The position numbers and the translations under genes are program-made. A stretch of DNA of 64,000 nucleotides, from NCBI RefSeq assembly GCF_014649835.1, contig NZ_BMTU01000003.1, positions 558,001 to 622,000 of the forward strand, in the 5' to 3' direction. The notes beneath the pieces are model-generated. The model was given only the letters and a program-made list of their open reading frames with translations, had not been told where the DNA came from and ran no database searches. Source of the stretch: Streptomyces pilosus (GTDB lineage: Bacteria; Actinomycetota; Actinomycetes; Streptomycetales; Streptomycetaceae). Within the stretch, counting starts at the first letter, position 1. Each line of letters opens with the position of its first letter. Shown here in pieces: positions 35,736 through 43,336 of the stretch.

Positions 35736-35839
35736 GGTCAGTCGCCGTGCGGGCCCCCGTCTCCGCGGCGGTCAGTCGCCGTGCGGGCCCCCTGACTCCG
35801 CGGCGGTCAGTCGCCCTGCGGGTCCTCGGTCTCCGCGGC
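35736..35839. repeat. Three tandem 34-35 bp repeats at the Clp-N gene 3' end
   Basis: Units start at 35736, 35770 and 35805, each beginning GGTCAGTCGCC and ending CTCCGCGGC. The unit at 35805 is the last ten codons plus stop of the minus-strand Clp-N gene (A-A-E-T-E-D-P-Q-G-D-stop). The next unit downstream would read A-A-E-S-G-G-P-H-G-D-stop. The outermost unit has lost one base. Confidence 0.85.
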
Positions 35840-36559
35840 CCGGGTCTCGGTGTGCCGCGCCAGCGCCTCGGCGACGTACCGCTCGGTGGCCGTCTTGGTG
35901 ACACCGAGGCCGTCGAGCAGGCCCTCGCCGTTCCCGTGTTCCAGCAGGGCGAGCAGGATGTGCTCGGTGCCGATGTAGTTGTGGCCGAGACGGAGGGCCT
36001 CGCGGAAGGTCAGTTCCAGGACCTTCTTGGCGGCGGGGCCGTACGGCACCAGCTCGGGGGCGTCCTCGACGGCCGGCGGGAGCGCCGCGCGGGCGGCCTC
36101 TCGGACCGCGTCCACGGTGACGCCCTGCTCGGTGATCGCCCGCACGGCGAGCCCCTCGGGCTCGGCCAGCAGGCCGAGGACGAGGTGCTCGGGGAGGCCC
36201 TCGGCGTTGTGGGCGGCCTGCGCCTCGTTGTGCGCGGCCGTCACCGTGTTGCGGGCGCGGGGGGTGAAGCGCTGGAAGCCCTGGCTCGGATCGAGGTCGT
36301 TGCCCTCCTTCGGCACGAAGCGCTTCTGGGCGGCCTGCCGGGTGACCCCCATGCTCCTGCCGATGTCCGTCCAGGAGGCGCCCGAGCGCCGGGCCTGGTC
36401 CACGAAGTGGCCGATCAGGTGGTCGGCCACGTCCCCGAGGTGCTCGCCGGCGAGCACCGCGTCCTGGAGCTGCCGCAGCGGCTCCTCGTGGACCTTCTTG
36501 ATCGCCGCGATGAGGTCGTCGAGGCGTACGGATGACGTGATGGCGGGGTTCGTCGTCAT
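35807..36559 (-). CDS. Clp N-domain protein with helix-turn-helix, no ATPase
   Basis: The protein is 250 aa. Residues about 45-85 are an HTH of the kind seen in sigma region 4 (ASWTDIGRSMGVTRQAAQKRF). Residues 95-235 hold two Clp-N repeats (FTPRARNTVTAAHNEAQ, HLVLGLLAEPEGLA; LTFREALRLGHNYIGTEHILLALL). There are no AAA+ motifs, so it is not a ClpC unfoldase. It may be a DNA-binding adaptor or stress sensor that uses the Clp-N fold to bind peptides. Its ATG is 6 nt after a TACGGT -10 with a TTGACA -35, hence a leaderless mRNA. Two palindromes overlap that promoter, suggesting autoregulation. Confidence 0.85.
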   Translation of the reverse strand: MTTNPAITSSVRLDDLIAAIKKVHEEPLRQLQDAVLAGEHLGDVADHLIGHFVDQARRSGASWTDIGRSMGVTRQAAQKRFVPKEGNDLDPSQGFQRFTPRARNTVTAAHNEAQAAHNAEGLPEHLVLGLLAEPEGLAVRAITEQGVTVDAVREAARAALPPAVEDAPELVPYGPAAKKVLELTFREALRLGHNYIGTEHILLALLEHGNGEGLLDGLGVTKTATERYVAEALARHTETRAAETEDPQGD

Positions 36560-36560
36560 G

Positions 36561-36607
36561 TGTCAACCGTAAGTTGACACCCGGGCACTGTCAACCCGTG
36601 GTTGACA
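36561..36607. promoter_or_regulatory. Paired 19-bp operators in a divergent promoter
   Basis: TGTCAAC-CGTAA-GTTGACA (36561-36579) and TGTCAACC-CGT-GGTTGACA (36589-36607) are two palindromes 28 bp apart, centre to centre. On the minus strand the outer site contains the -35 TTGACA (36594-36589), followed after 17 nt by TACGGT (36571-36566) in the inner site. Both sites therefore cover the Clp-N promoter and also face the DUF2786 gene. Confidence 0.8.
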
Positions 36608-36646
36608 CCTTCGGGTGATGCCCGGGGACGTGGCACGATCGGAGCC

Positions 36647-37771
36647 GTGAGTACGTCCAGCACCGTCGACCGGGCCTTCCGGGCCGCCCTCCACGAGAGC
36701 GGCGACACCGCCCTCGACACCGGCGCCTCCCTGCTCGCCGCCGACCCGGCGGCCGACATCGAACTCGCCCGGCGGGGCGAGGAGTTCCTGAGCACCCTCT
36801 GGCGGCGTGGCTGGCAGCCCGCCGACGTGGTGCGGATCGTCCGGCGCCGGCTGGACGACGTGCACGTGCGCACCGTCTCGGAGCTGATCCGCGCGCAGGC
36901 CCCGCGCGACGACCGGCCCCGGGGGCCGCGCTGGAAGGCCCAGCTGGAGCGGCTCGGCGCGGAGGGCCCGGACGCGTCACCGCGCGCGGACCGCTTCTCG
37001 CACGCCACCGCCGTGCTGGAGCTGTACCGCCTGCTGCTGCGCCTGCCCGCCCTCGAACCCCTCGACGAGACGGCCGCTCCCGGCCCGCGCGACCGGCGGC
37101 CGGAGTCCCGCATGCTCGGCCGCATCCGCGCGCTGCTGGCCAAGGCGGAGGCGACCGGGTTCCCGGAGGAGGCGGAGGCGCTCAGCGCGAAGGCGCAGGA
37201 GCTGATGGCGCGGCACAGCGTCGACGAGGCGGTGCTCGCCTCGCGGGAGCCCTCGGGCGAGGTCCCGGGCGCCTGCCGGATCGAGGTGGAGCCGCCGTAC
37301 GAGCAGGCCAAGGCGGTGCTGCTGGACGCGGTCGCGGGCGCGAACCACTGCCGGGCGGTGTGGAACGAACCGTTCGGCTTCTCCACCGTGGTCGGCTTCG
37401 CCTCCGACCTGGAGGCGGTCGAGCTCCTCCACACCTCGCTGCTCGTGCAGGCCACCACCGCGATGACCAGGGCGGAGGCCGCGCAGCGCGCCGGCGGACG
37501 GAAGCGGACCAAGACCTTCCGGCAGTCCTTCATGGCGGCCTACGCCCACCGCGTGGGCACGCGTCTGGCGGCCGCCGCCGAGACCGAGGTGAGCGACGAC
37601 CTGCTCCCCGTCCTCGCCTCCCGCGCGGTGGCGGTCACCGACCGCACGGACCGCCTGTTCCCGGAGACGACCACCACGCGGCTGCGCGGGGTGAGCGACG
37701 CGGCGGGCTGGGAGGAAGGCGCCCGCGCGGCGGACGGCGCCCGGGTCGGAACGCACCCGCGCCTCCCCTGA
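36647..37771 (+). CDS. DUF2786 domain protein
   Basis: The protein is 374 aa from GTG 36647. DUF2786 is at about 150-195 (RMLGRIRALLAKAEATGFPEEAEALSAKAQELM), with an N-terminal helical region rich in Arg and a C-terminal part with SDLEAVELLHTSLLVQAT and the basic block AGGRKRTKTFRQSF. Conserved but uncharacterised; the basic surface suggests nucleic-acid binding. The GTG is preceded by GGAG very close (2 nt) and by CACGAT 7 nt upstream, so it may be leaderless. It shares a double-operator region with the Clp-N gene. Confidence 0.75.
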   Translation: MSTSSTVDRAFRAALHESGDTALDTGASLLAADPAADIELARRGEEFLSTLWRRGWQPADVVRIVRRRLDDVHVRTVSELIRAQAPRDDRPRGPRWKAQLERLGAEGPDASPRADRFSHATAVLELYRLLLRLPALEPLDETAAPGPRDRRPESRMLGRIRALLAKAEATGFPEEAEALSAKAQELMARHSVDEAVLASREPSGEVPGACRIEVEPPYEQAKAVLLDAVAGANHCRAVWNEPFGFSTVVGFASDLEAVELLHTSLLVQATTAMTRAEAAQRAGGRKRTKTFRQSFMAAYAHRVGTRLAAAAETEVSDDLLPVLASRAVAVTDRTDRLFPETTTTRLRGVSDAAGWEEGARAADGARVGTHPRLP

Positions 37772-37831
37772 GCCGGACCCCTGCCGTCGCGTGCCGGCGC
37801 AAGCCGTCGCCGTCCCGGGCGCCGCCGTCGC

Positions 37832-37935
37832 TCAGGAGGCCGGTCCGGGCGCCGGCAGCGCGGTCGGGAGGGTGCCTCCCAGGGCCCCTCTCAGGAGGCC
37901 GGGTCGGGTGTCGGGAGACCCGTCGGGAGGGTGCC
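37832..37935. repeat. Duplicated 45-bp gene end
   Basis: The segments 37832-37876 and 37891-37935 agree at about 37 of 45 positions. The second is the last 14 codons plus stop of the minus-strand lipoprotein gene (G-T-L-P-T-G-L-P-T-P-D-P-A-S-stop). The first, just past that stop, reads G-T-L-P-T-A-L-P-A-P-G-P-A-S-stop. Confidence 0.8.
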
Positions 37936-38475
37936 GCCCTCGGCCTTGGTGTACGTCTCGGTGCCGAGCGCGCCCTTCCAGGTGACCTTCAGGGAGTTCC
38001 CCTCGACGGAGCCGACCGTCCCCTCCGCGCGGTCCTCGGTGCCGTCGTCGCACGTCAAACTGATCGACCGGCTCCCGCCGTCCTCCCGGGCGGAGCCGGT
38101 GCACATGGTGCCGCCCGTGGCGAAGAGTGCCGCCTGCTCACCGTTGACCATGAGGACCACGGCCTTCCCGCCGGCGGTGGTGAGCCAGCTTCCGTCCAGC
38201 TCGTCCGCGGGGGTTGCGCCCGCCCCGGAGTCGCCCGTGCCGCCGGAGTCCGCGGACGCCGTGGCGGACGGGGTGGGGCTCGCCGGGTCGTCCGTGCCGT
38301 CGGAGCCGTCACCGCTGCACCCCGCCAGGGCGAGCGCGCCGGCCAGTGCCGCGGCCACGGCCGTCGCCCGCCGGCGCCACGGTGACGACGCGCGGGGTAC
38401 GGGCGGATGCGTCCCGCGCGCCGCGGGAGCGTGCGTCACCGGACCCACCGAAGCGTCCGAAGCCTCCGAAGTCAC
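37891..38475 (-). CDS. Small secreted lipoprotein
   Basis: The protein is 194 aa from GTG 38475 (AGGGGG 8 nt upstream). A long N-terminal region of about 35 aa precedes the signal core TAVAAALAGALALAGC, a lipobox. A Ser/Thr/Gly/Asp-rich linker (residues 53-88) leads to a small beta-rich domain of about 95 aa (DGSWLTTAGGKAVVLMVNG, MCTGSA, SLTCDDGTE) with two Cys that may form a disulfide. Function unknown. Its last codons are duplicated downstream. Confidence 0.75.
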   Translation of the reverse strand: MTSEASDASVGPVTHAPAARGTHPPVPRASSPWRRRATAVAAALAGALALAGCSGDGSDGTDDPASPTPSATASADSGGTGDSGAGATPADELDGSWLTTAGGKAVVLMVNGEQAALFATGGTMCTGSAREDGGSRSISLTCDDGTEDRAEGTVGSVEGNSLKVTWKGALGTETYTKAEGGTLPTGLPTPDPAS

Positions 38476-38722
38476 TGCGAGCCCCCTGCCTGTTGCCGGC
38501 CCCGTCGGCCGGGCGACCGCAGTCAGCTAACAGGAACCGCCGTCCCCCGGCCAGCCCCCCGTGACCCACCTCGCACCCTGGTGGACCCACCTCACCAGAA
38601 CGGCACACGAGGGAACACAAAAGCCCCCGGGCGCGTCTCTCCTACCGCGGGGATTCGGTAAAGCGTCCGTCAAAGCGGGCACGAGGCGACTGGCGACGCT
38701 GTAATCGCAGGAACACCCCGCG

Positions 38723-38768
38723 TGCACGTGCATCTGCCCATGCATCTGCACTTGAACAAAGCTATGAT
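38723..38768 (+). promoter_or_regulatory. 27-nt conserved element and -10 upstream of the DUF397 gene
   Basis: The gap 38476-38830 holds no gene. Positions 38723-38749 contain TGCACGTGCA followed by two TGCATCTGC copies 12 nt apart. The same 27 nt, with one change, occur at 39807-39833 in the opposite direction before the HATPase gene. TATGAT (38763-38768) lies 13 nt downstream and is a good -10, so the element occupies the -35 region. The transcript would have a leader of about 57 nt. Confidence 0.7.
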
Positions 38769-38830
38769 CCCGGTCAGTTGACCACTGCATCAATGGCCAC
38801 ACCAGCCAGTGCACCAGCGGGGAGCGACCT

Positions 38831-39115
38831 GTGGACCACGACGTGTTCGACGGTGACGTGTACGACGGTGCCGACGCGCCCGGCGTGCACAACGGCATGG
38901 CGGCCACCGGGCTGGACGGCGTGGCCTGGCAGAAGAGCCGGCACAGCAACTCGCAGGGTTCGTGCGTGGAGTTCGCCCGGCTGCCCGGCGGTGAGGTGGC
39001 CGTGCGCAACTCCCGCTTCCCCGACGGTCCCGCGCTCGTCTACACCCGGGCGGAGATCGAGGCCATGCTGCTGGGCGTGAAGGACGGCGAGTTCGACCAC
39101 CTGGTCGCCGGCTGA
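38831..39115 (+). CDS. DUF397 protein of a WhiJ-type cluster
   Basis: The protein is 94 aa from GTG 38831 (GGGGAG 7 nt upstream). The DUF397 core is VAWQKSRHSNSQGSCVEFARLPGGEVAVRNSRFPDGPALVYTR (split by its conserved WxKS, CVEVA-like and VRDS-like segments) at about 31-73, preceded by an acidic N-terminal extension. Streptomyces genomes carry dozens of such genes beside XRE/DUF5753 regulators and HATPase proteins, as at whiJ and abaA. There DUF397 proteins modulate the regulator. All three parts are present in this 2-kb block. Confidence 0.88.
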   Translation: MDHDVFDGDVYDGADAPGVHNGMAATGLDGVAWQKSRHSNSQGSCVEFARLPGGEVAVRNSRFPDGPALVYTRAEIEAMLLGVKDGEFDHLVAG

Positions 39116-39208
39116 CGTCCCCGCCCTCCGGCCTGCTCGGAGGGGCCCGTGGTGACCGAGGGGCGGCGACGCGCGTAGAACCGGGGCACCCGTGCGCGGC
39201 GCGCCGCG

Positions 39209-39733
39209 TCAGACGCCGGGGCCGCGGCCTCCGGCCCCGGTGTGGTGGGGGAGCCGGAACAGCGCCCACACCACCTTGCCGCTGAGCGCCCCCGCCATCG
39301 GGTGCCAGCCCCAGCTGTCGCTGAAGGAGTCGACCAGGAACAGCCCGCGGCCGGACTCGGCGGAGAAGTCGTCGGAGTCACGGGTGACGGGGCTGTCGTC
39401 GCTCGGGTCGCGCACCGCGCACACCAGCCGCTCGGTCCACCGCATCAGGTGCAGCCGTACCGGCGGTTCGTGTGCCGGCTGCCGCGGGGCGCCGGGCGGC
39501 AGGGCGTGCCGCAGGGCGTTGGTGACCAGCTCGGAGACCACCAGGCAGACGTCGTCGAAACGGTCGCCGAGAGTCCACTGTTCGAGCGTCTTGCGGGTGA
39601 ACTGCCGTGCGTCGCGGACCGCTTCGTAGCGGGCGGGGAGGGCGCAGGAGGCGGCGTCGGAGGCGGCCGAGAGGTTCAGCGGCGGAAGGCCCTGCCGTAA
39701 CGGCTCGAGCATGGTCGATCCATTCGTCCCCAT
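39209..39733 (-). CDS. HATPase_c anti-sigma-like protein of a WhiJ-type cluster
   Basis: The protein is 174 aa from ATG 39733 (GGGAG 9 nt upstream). The GHKL N box is DDVCLVVSELVTNALRHA near 75-92, the G1 box RDPSDDSP, and the G2 region ESGRGLFLVDSFSDSWGW. This matches the RsbW-like family that accompanies DUF397/XRE pairs. It may bind a sigma or anti-anti-sigma factor; the bldG system is 28 kb away. It is transcribed away from the XRE gene, from a region containing the 27-nt element. Confidence 0.88.
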   Translation of the reverse strand: MGTNGSTMLEPLRQGLPPLNLSAASDAASCALPARYEAVRDARQFTRKTLEQWTLGDRFDDVCLVVSELVTNALRHALPPGAPRQPAHEPPVRLHLMRWTERLVCAVRDPSDDSPVTRDSDDFSAESGRGLFLVDSFSDSWGWHPMAGALSGKVVWALFRLPHHTGAGGRGPGV

Positions 39734-39806
39734 GCGAGGCACTCCCGGAATTCGCGGTCGTAGCGAGGCGGCGGTGGTGCGGAGACCATGGTTTCGGATG
39801 CGCACA

Positions 39807-39833
39807 GCAGATGCAAGGGCAGATGCACGTGCA
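39807..39833 (-). promoter_or_regulatory. Second copy of the 27-nt element, upstream of the HATPase gene
   Basis: On the minus strand this reads TGCACGTGCATCTGCCC, then T and TGCATCTGC, 26/27 identical to 38723-38749. It lies 74 nt upstream of the HATPase start and points toward it. The rest of the 39734-40062 gap must also hold the XRE promoter, which I cannot place. Confidence 0.7.
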
Positions 39834-40062
39834 GCTGACCGAATTGGTTACGCCCGTACTGGTTTGTTGGCCAATTTTTCCGTCATCTTCCTGTCCTCTC
39901 CTGGCTGTTCTCTTGTCTTCTCGTTGCTCCCGGCCCTCCGATCAGTGATGCTTCCCGATCGGATCGCTCGGCTCGATTCCGTTTCCGTAACCGGACGAGT
40001 ACTGCTCGAAGTGTTTTAGTGGCAGACTGCGGCCCTTGAAGACGTTGGGGAGGCTGGCGAAC

Positions 40063-40923
40063 GTGAGCGCGGGAGAGCCGGGATCGGTGGTGCGGCGCAT
40101 GCTGCTCGGATCACAACTCAGGCGACTGCGTGAGGCGCGGGGGATCACGCGCGAGGCGGCGGGTTATTCGATCCGCGCCTCCGAGTCGAAGATCAGCCGG
40201 ATGGAGCTGGGCCGGGTGAGCTTCAAGACCAGGGATGTCGAGGACCTGCTCACGCTGTACGGCATCACGGACGAGCAGGAGCGCACCTCGCTGATCTCCC
40301 TCGCCAAGGAGGCCAACGTCGCGGGCTGGTGGCACAGCTACTCGGACGTGCTGCCGAGCTGGTTCCCCACCTACGTGGGCCTGGAGGGCGCGGCCTCGCT
40401 GCTGCGCGCGTACGAGGTGCAGTTCGTGCACGGCCTGCTGCAGACCGAGGAGTACGCCCGCGCGGTGGTGCGGCGGGGCATGAAGAGCGCGAGCGACGCC
40501 GATGTGGAGCGGCGGGTGGCGCTGCGCCTGGAGCGGCAGAAGTACCTGGTCGCGGAGAACGCCCCGGAGTTCCACGTCGTCCTCGACGAGGCCGCCCTGC
40601 GCCGGCCCTACGGCGGCCGCGAGGTGATGCGCGGCCAGCTCCAGCACCTCATCGAGATCTCCGAGCGCCCCAATGTGCGGCTCCAGGTCGTGCCGTTCAG
40701 CCTCGGCGGTCACTCCGGCGAGTCCGGCTCCTTCACCATCCTCAGCTTCCCCGAGTCCGATCTGTCGGACGTCGTGTACATGGAGCAGCTCACCAGCGCG
40801 CTCTACCTGGACAAGGCCGAGGACGTGGGCCAGTACGAGCGGGCGCTCAAGGAGCTCCAGCACGACAGCCCGGGTCCGTCGGAGAGCCGGGACCTGCTGC
40901 GGGGACTGCTCCAGCTCTCCTGA
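40063..40923 (+). CDS. XRE-family regulator with DUF5753 (WhiJ-like)
   Basis: The protein is 286 aa from GTG 40063, chosen for GGGGAGG 10 nt upstream. The HTH is at about 12-65 (LGSQLRRLREARGITREAAGYSIRASESKISRMELGR). DUF5753 is at about 85-275, with GLLQTEEYARAVV and the conserved hydrophobic strand NVRLQVVPFSLGGH. DUF5753 probably senses a ligand or a partner. In whiJ-type loci the XRE protein is a repressor relieved by the DUF397 protein. It is the likely binder of the 27-nt element shared by its two neighbours. Confidence 0.92.
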   Translation: MSAGEPGSVVRRMLLGSQLRRLREARGITREAAGYSIRASESKISRMELGRVSFKTRDVEDLLTLYGITDEQERTSLISLAKEANVAGWWHSYSDVLPSWFPTYVGLEGAASLLRAYEVQFVHGLLQTEEYARAVVRRGMKSASDADVERRVALRLERQKYLVAENAPEFHVVLDEAALRRPYGGREVMRGQLQHLIEISERPNVRLQVVPFSLGGHSGESGSFTILSFPESDLSDVVYMEQLTSALYLDKAEDVGQYERALKELQHDSPGPSESRDLLRGLLQLS

Positions 40924-41025
40924 GCAAGCGCCCCCAACTCCGTTGAAACACAAGTACGATGACGCGTGATCAGACCGTGGAGTTGATCAGTGCTCTGCTG
41001 ATGCAGCGAGGGATCGAGGGATCAC

Positions 41026-42486
41026 ATGTCGTCGTACTTCACCGACCTGGCTCAGCAGTACATCGGCGGTGAGTGGCGTCCGGGCTCCGGCTCCTGGGAC
41101 ATCATCGACTTCGATCCGTACGACGACGAGAAGCTCGCCTCGATCACCATAGCCACGGTCGACGAGGTCGATCAGGCGTACCGGGCGGCGGCCCGCGCGC
41201 AGAAGCAGTGGGCGGCGACCAGCCCGTACGCCCGCCGCGCGGTGTTCGAGAAGGCGCTCGCGCTGGTGCAGGAGCGCGAGGAGGAGATCGCCGGGGCGAT
41301 CGTCGCCGAGCTCGGCGGTACGCGGCTGAAGGCCGCCTTCGAGCTGCACCTGGCCAAGGAGTTCCTGCGCGAGGCGGTCCACCTCGCGCTGGCCCCCGAG
41401 GGCCGGATCCTCCCCTCACCGGTGGACGGCAAGGAGAACCGCGTCTACCGCGTGCCCGTCGGCGTCGTGGGTGTGATCAGCCCCTTCAACTTCCCGTTCC
41501 TGCTGTCGCTGAAGTCCGTCGCCCCCGCGCTGGCGCTCGGCAACGGCGTGGTCCTCAAGCCGCACCAGAACACCCCGATCGTCGGCGGCGCGCTGGTCGC
41601 GAAGATCTTCGAGGACGCGGGTCTGCCCGGTGGCCTGCTGAACGTGGTGATCACCGACATAGCGGAGATCGGCGACGCGTTCCTGGAGCACCCGATACCG
41701 AAGGTCATCTCCTTCACCGGCTCCGACCAGGTCGGCCGGCACGTGGCGACCGTCTGCGCCTCCCTCTTCAAGCGCACGGTCCTCGAACTCGGCGGCAATA
41801 GCGCCCTCGTGGTCCTCGACGACGCCGATGTCGACTACGCGGTGGACGCGGCCGTGTTCAGCCGGTACGTCCACCAGGGCCAGGTCTGCATGGCCGCCAA
41901 CCGGGTGCTGGTCGACCGCGCGGTGGCCGAGGAGTTCACCGAGAAGTTCGTCGCCAAGGTCGGCTCCCTGAAGGCCGGCGACCCGCGCGACCCGGAGACC
42001 GTCATCGGCCCGGTGATCAACTCCCGGCAGGCGGACGCCCTCTCGGCCGTCGTCGAGCAGGCGCTCGCCGAGGGCGCCACGGCCCTGGTGCGCGGCGGGC
42101 GCACCGCCAACCTGGTCGAGCCCTCGGTGCTGACCGGACTGCCCGCGGACTCGGCCCTGCTGCGCCAGGAGGTCTTCGGCCCCGTCGCCTTCCTCGTGCC
42201 GTTCGACGGCGAGGAGGAGGCCGTGCGCATCGTCAACGACTCCCCGTACGGGCTGAGCGGCGCCGTGCACACCGGCAACGTCGAGCGGGGCGTGAACTTC
42301 GCCAAGCGGATCGACACCGGCATGTTCCACGTGAACGACGGCACGGTGCACGACGAGCCGATCGTCCCCTTCGGCGGCGAGAAGCACTCCGGCATCGGCC
42401 GGCTGAACGGCGACACGATGCTCGACGCCTTCACCACGACGAAGTGGATCTCGGTCCAGCACGGCCGCAGCGGCTTCCCGTTCTGA
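41026..42486 (+). CDS. NAD(P)+-dependent aldehyde dehydrogenase
   Basis: The protein is 486 aa, full length for the ALDH superfamily. Cofactor loop PFNFPFLL at about 152, FTGSDQVGR near 228, the general base in LELGGNS near 257, and the catalytic Cys in QGQVCMAANR near 288. The C-terminal EVFGPVAFLVPFD is canonical. The sequence resembles benzaldehyde/vanillin dehydrogenases more than betaine-aldehyde types, but substrate cannot be fixed. GAGGGATCAC precedes the ATG. A 38-codon ORF starting at 40959 overlaps its start in another frame. A hairpin follows at 42533. Confidence 0.92.
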   Translation: MSSYFTDLAQQYIGGEWRPGSGSWDIIDFDPYDDEKLASITIATVDEVDQAYRAAARAQKQWAATSPYARRAVFEKALALVQEREEEIAGAIVAELGGTRLKAAFELHLAKEFLREAVHLALAPEGRILPSPVDGKENRVYRVPVGVVGVISPFNFPFLLSLKSVAPALALGNGVVLKPHQNTPIVGGALVAKIFEDAGLPGGLLNVVITDIAEIGDAFLEHPIPKVISFTGSDQVGRHVATVCASLFKRTVLELGGNSALVVLDDADVDYAVDAAVFSRYVHQGQVCMAANRVLVDRAVAEEFTEKFVAKVGSLKAGDPRDPETVIGPVINSRQADALSAVVEQALAEGATALVRGGRTANLVEPSVLTGLPADSALLRQEVFGPVAFLVPFDGEEEAVRIVNDSPYGLSGAVHTGNVERGVNFAKRIDTGMFHVNDGTVHDEPIVPFGGEKHSGIGRLNGDTMLDAFTTTKWISVQHGRSGFPF

Positions 42487-42532
42487 GTGACTCAGGCCGA
42501 GTGCGCGCCCACCGGGCCCACGAGCCCACGAG

Positions 42533-42566
42533 CCCACGGGCCGTCGTGCCGGCCGCGGCCCGTGGG
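42533..42566 (+). terminator. Terminator after the aldehyde dehydrogenase gene
   Basis: CCCACGGGCCG (42533-42543) and CGGCCCGTGGG (42556-42566) form a perfect 11-bp stem with a 12-nt loop, preceded by short CGAGCCCA repeats. Confidence 0.75.
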
Positions 42567-42620
42567 TGAGGGAGCGGGGCCGCTCCTGGGCGGGATGCCG
42601 TGCGGCCTACTCTGGACCGC

Positions 42621-43262
42621 ATGTCAGTGATCCGTCTCCTGGTGCTCGGCGCGGTGCGCCAGCACGGCCGGGCCCACGGCTACCAGGTGCGCAACGACCT
42701 GGAGTACTGGGGCGCGCACGAGTGGTCCAACGCCAAGCCCGGTTCGATCTACCACGCGCTGAAGCAGATGGCCAGGCAGGGCCTGCTGCACGCGCACGAG
42801 ATCGCTCCGTCCACGGCCGGCGGCCCGCCGCGCACGGAGTACGAGATCACCGAGCCGGGCACCGAGGAGTTCTTCCGGCTGCTGCGGGAGGCGCTGACCT
42901 CCTACGACCAGAAGCCGGACGTGTTCTCGGCGGGGCTCGGCCTGATGGTCGACCTCGAACGGGCGGAGGCCCTCGCGCTGCTGGAGCAGCGGCTGCGTTC
43001 CATCGAGGAGTGGCGCAGGGCCGTCACCGAGTACTACACGCCCGAGGAGGGGCCCGGCCAGCTGGGCCACATCGGGGAGATCATGGACCTGTGGGTGCAC
43101 TCGGCCGACACCGGCGCCGCGTGGACCAGGGGCCTCGTCGAGCGGGTCCGGAGCGGCGCCTACACCTTCGCCGGTGAGGGCGAGCCGTTCATCGGCGTCC
43201 TGGCCGAGGGCGAGGAGAACCCGTACGCCACGGGGGAGCGGCATCCGGGGGATGCCCGGTAA
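42621..43262 (+). CDS. PadR-family transcriptional regulator
   Basis: The protein is 213 aa. The N-terminal winged helix (SVIRLLVLGAVRQHGRAHGYQVRNDLE, KPGSIYHALKQMARQGLL) has the PadR signature, followed by a helical dimerisation domain (residues 100-190) of the AphA/Vir type. ATG 42621 lies 7 nt after TACTCT with no ribosome site, so it is probably leaderless. It is followed after 74 nt by a DrrAB-type exporter whose promoter has two copies of a TCAAGTTTGA motif, presumably the PadR operator. Exporter induction by its substrate would then work through this protein. Confidence 0.9.
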   Translation: MSVIRLLVLGAVRQHGRAHGYQVRNDLEYWGAHEWSNAKPGSIYHALKQMARQGLLHAHEIAPSTAGGPPRTEYEITEPGTEEFFRLLREALTSYDQKPDVFSAGLGLMVDLERAEALALLEQRLRSIEEWRRAVTEYYTPEEGPGQLGHIGEIMDLWVHSADTGAAWTRGLVERVRSGAYTFAGEGEPFIGVLAEGEENPYATGERHPGDAR

Positions 43263-43322
43263 TCAAGTTTGACGAGTGGGTCGCCCGGGTATTACCGTCG
43301 AGCTGGTAGTCAAGTTTGACTA
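43262..43322 (+). promoter_or_regulatory. drrAB-like promoter with paired PadR-type operators
   Basis: A 16-bp palindrome TAGTCAAGTTTGACTA (43307-43322) and a partial copy ATCAAGTTTGAC (43262-43273) flank the promoter. TTGACG overlaps the first site as -35, and TACCGT 18 nt later is the -10. The second site overlaps the expected transcription start, a position for repression. Confidence 0.75.
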
Positions 43323-43336
43323 GCGAGGGAGTCCCC

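Noticed and set aside
40959..41072. Short ORF starting MTRDQTVELIS overlapping the aldehyde dehydrogenase start
   Set aside because: It has no good ribosome site, and the start of the dehydrogenase with its own ribosome site is clear. A regulatory upstream ORF cannot be excluded but is unsupported.
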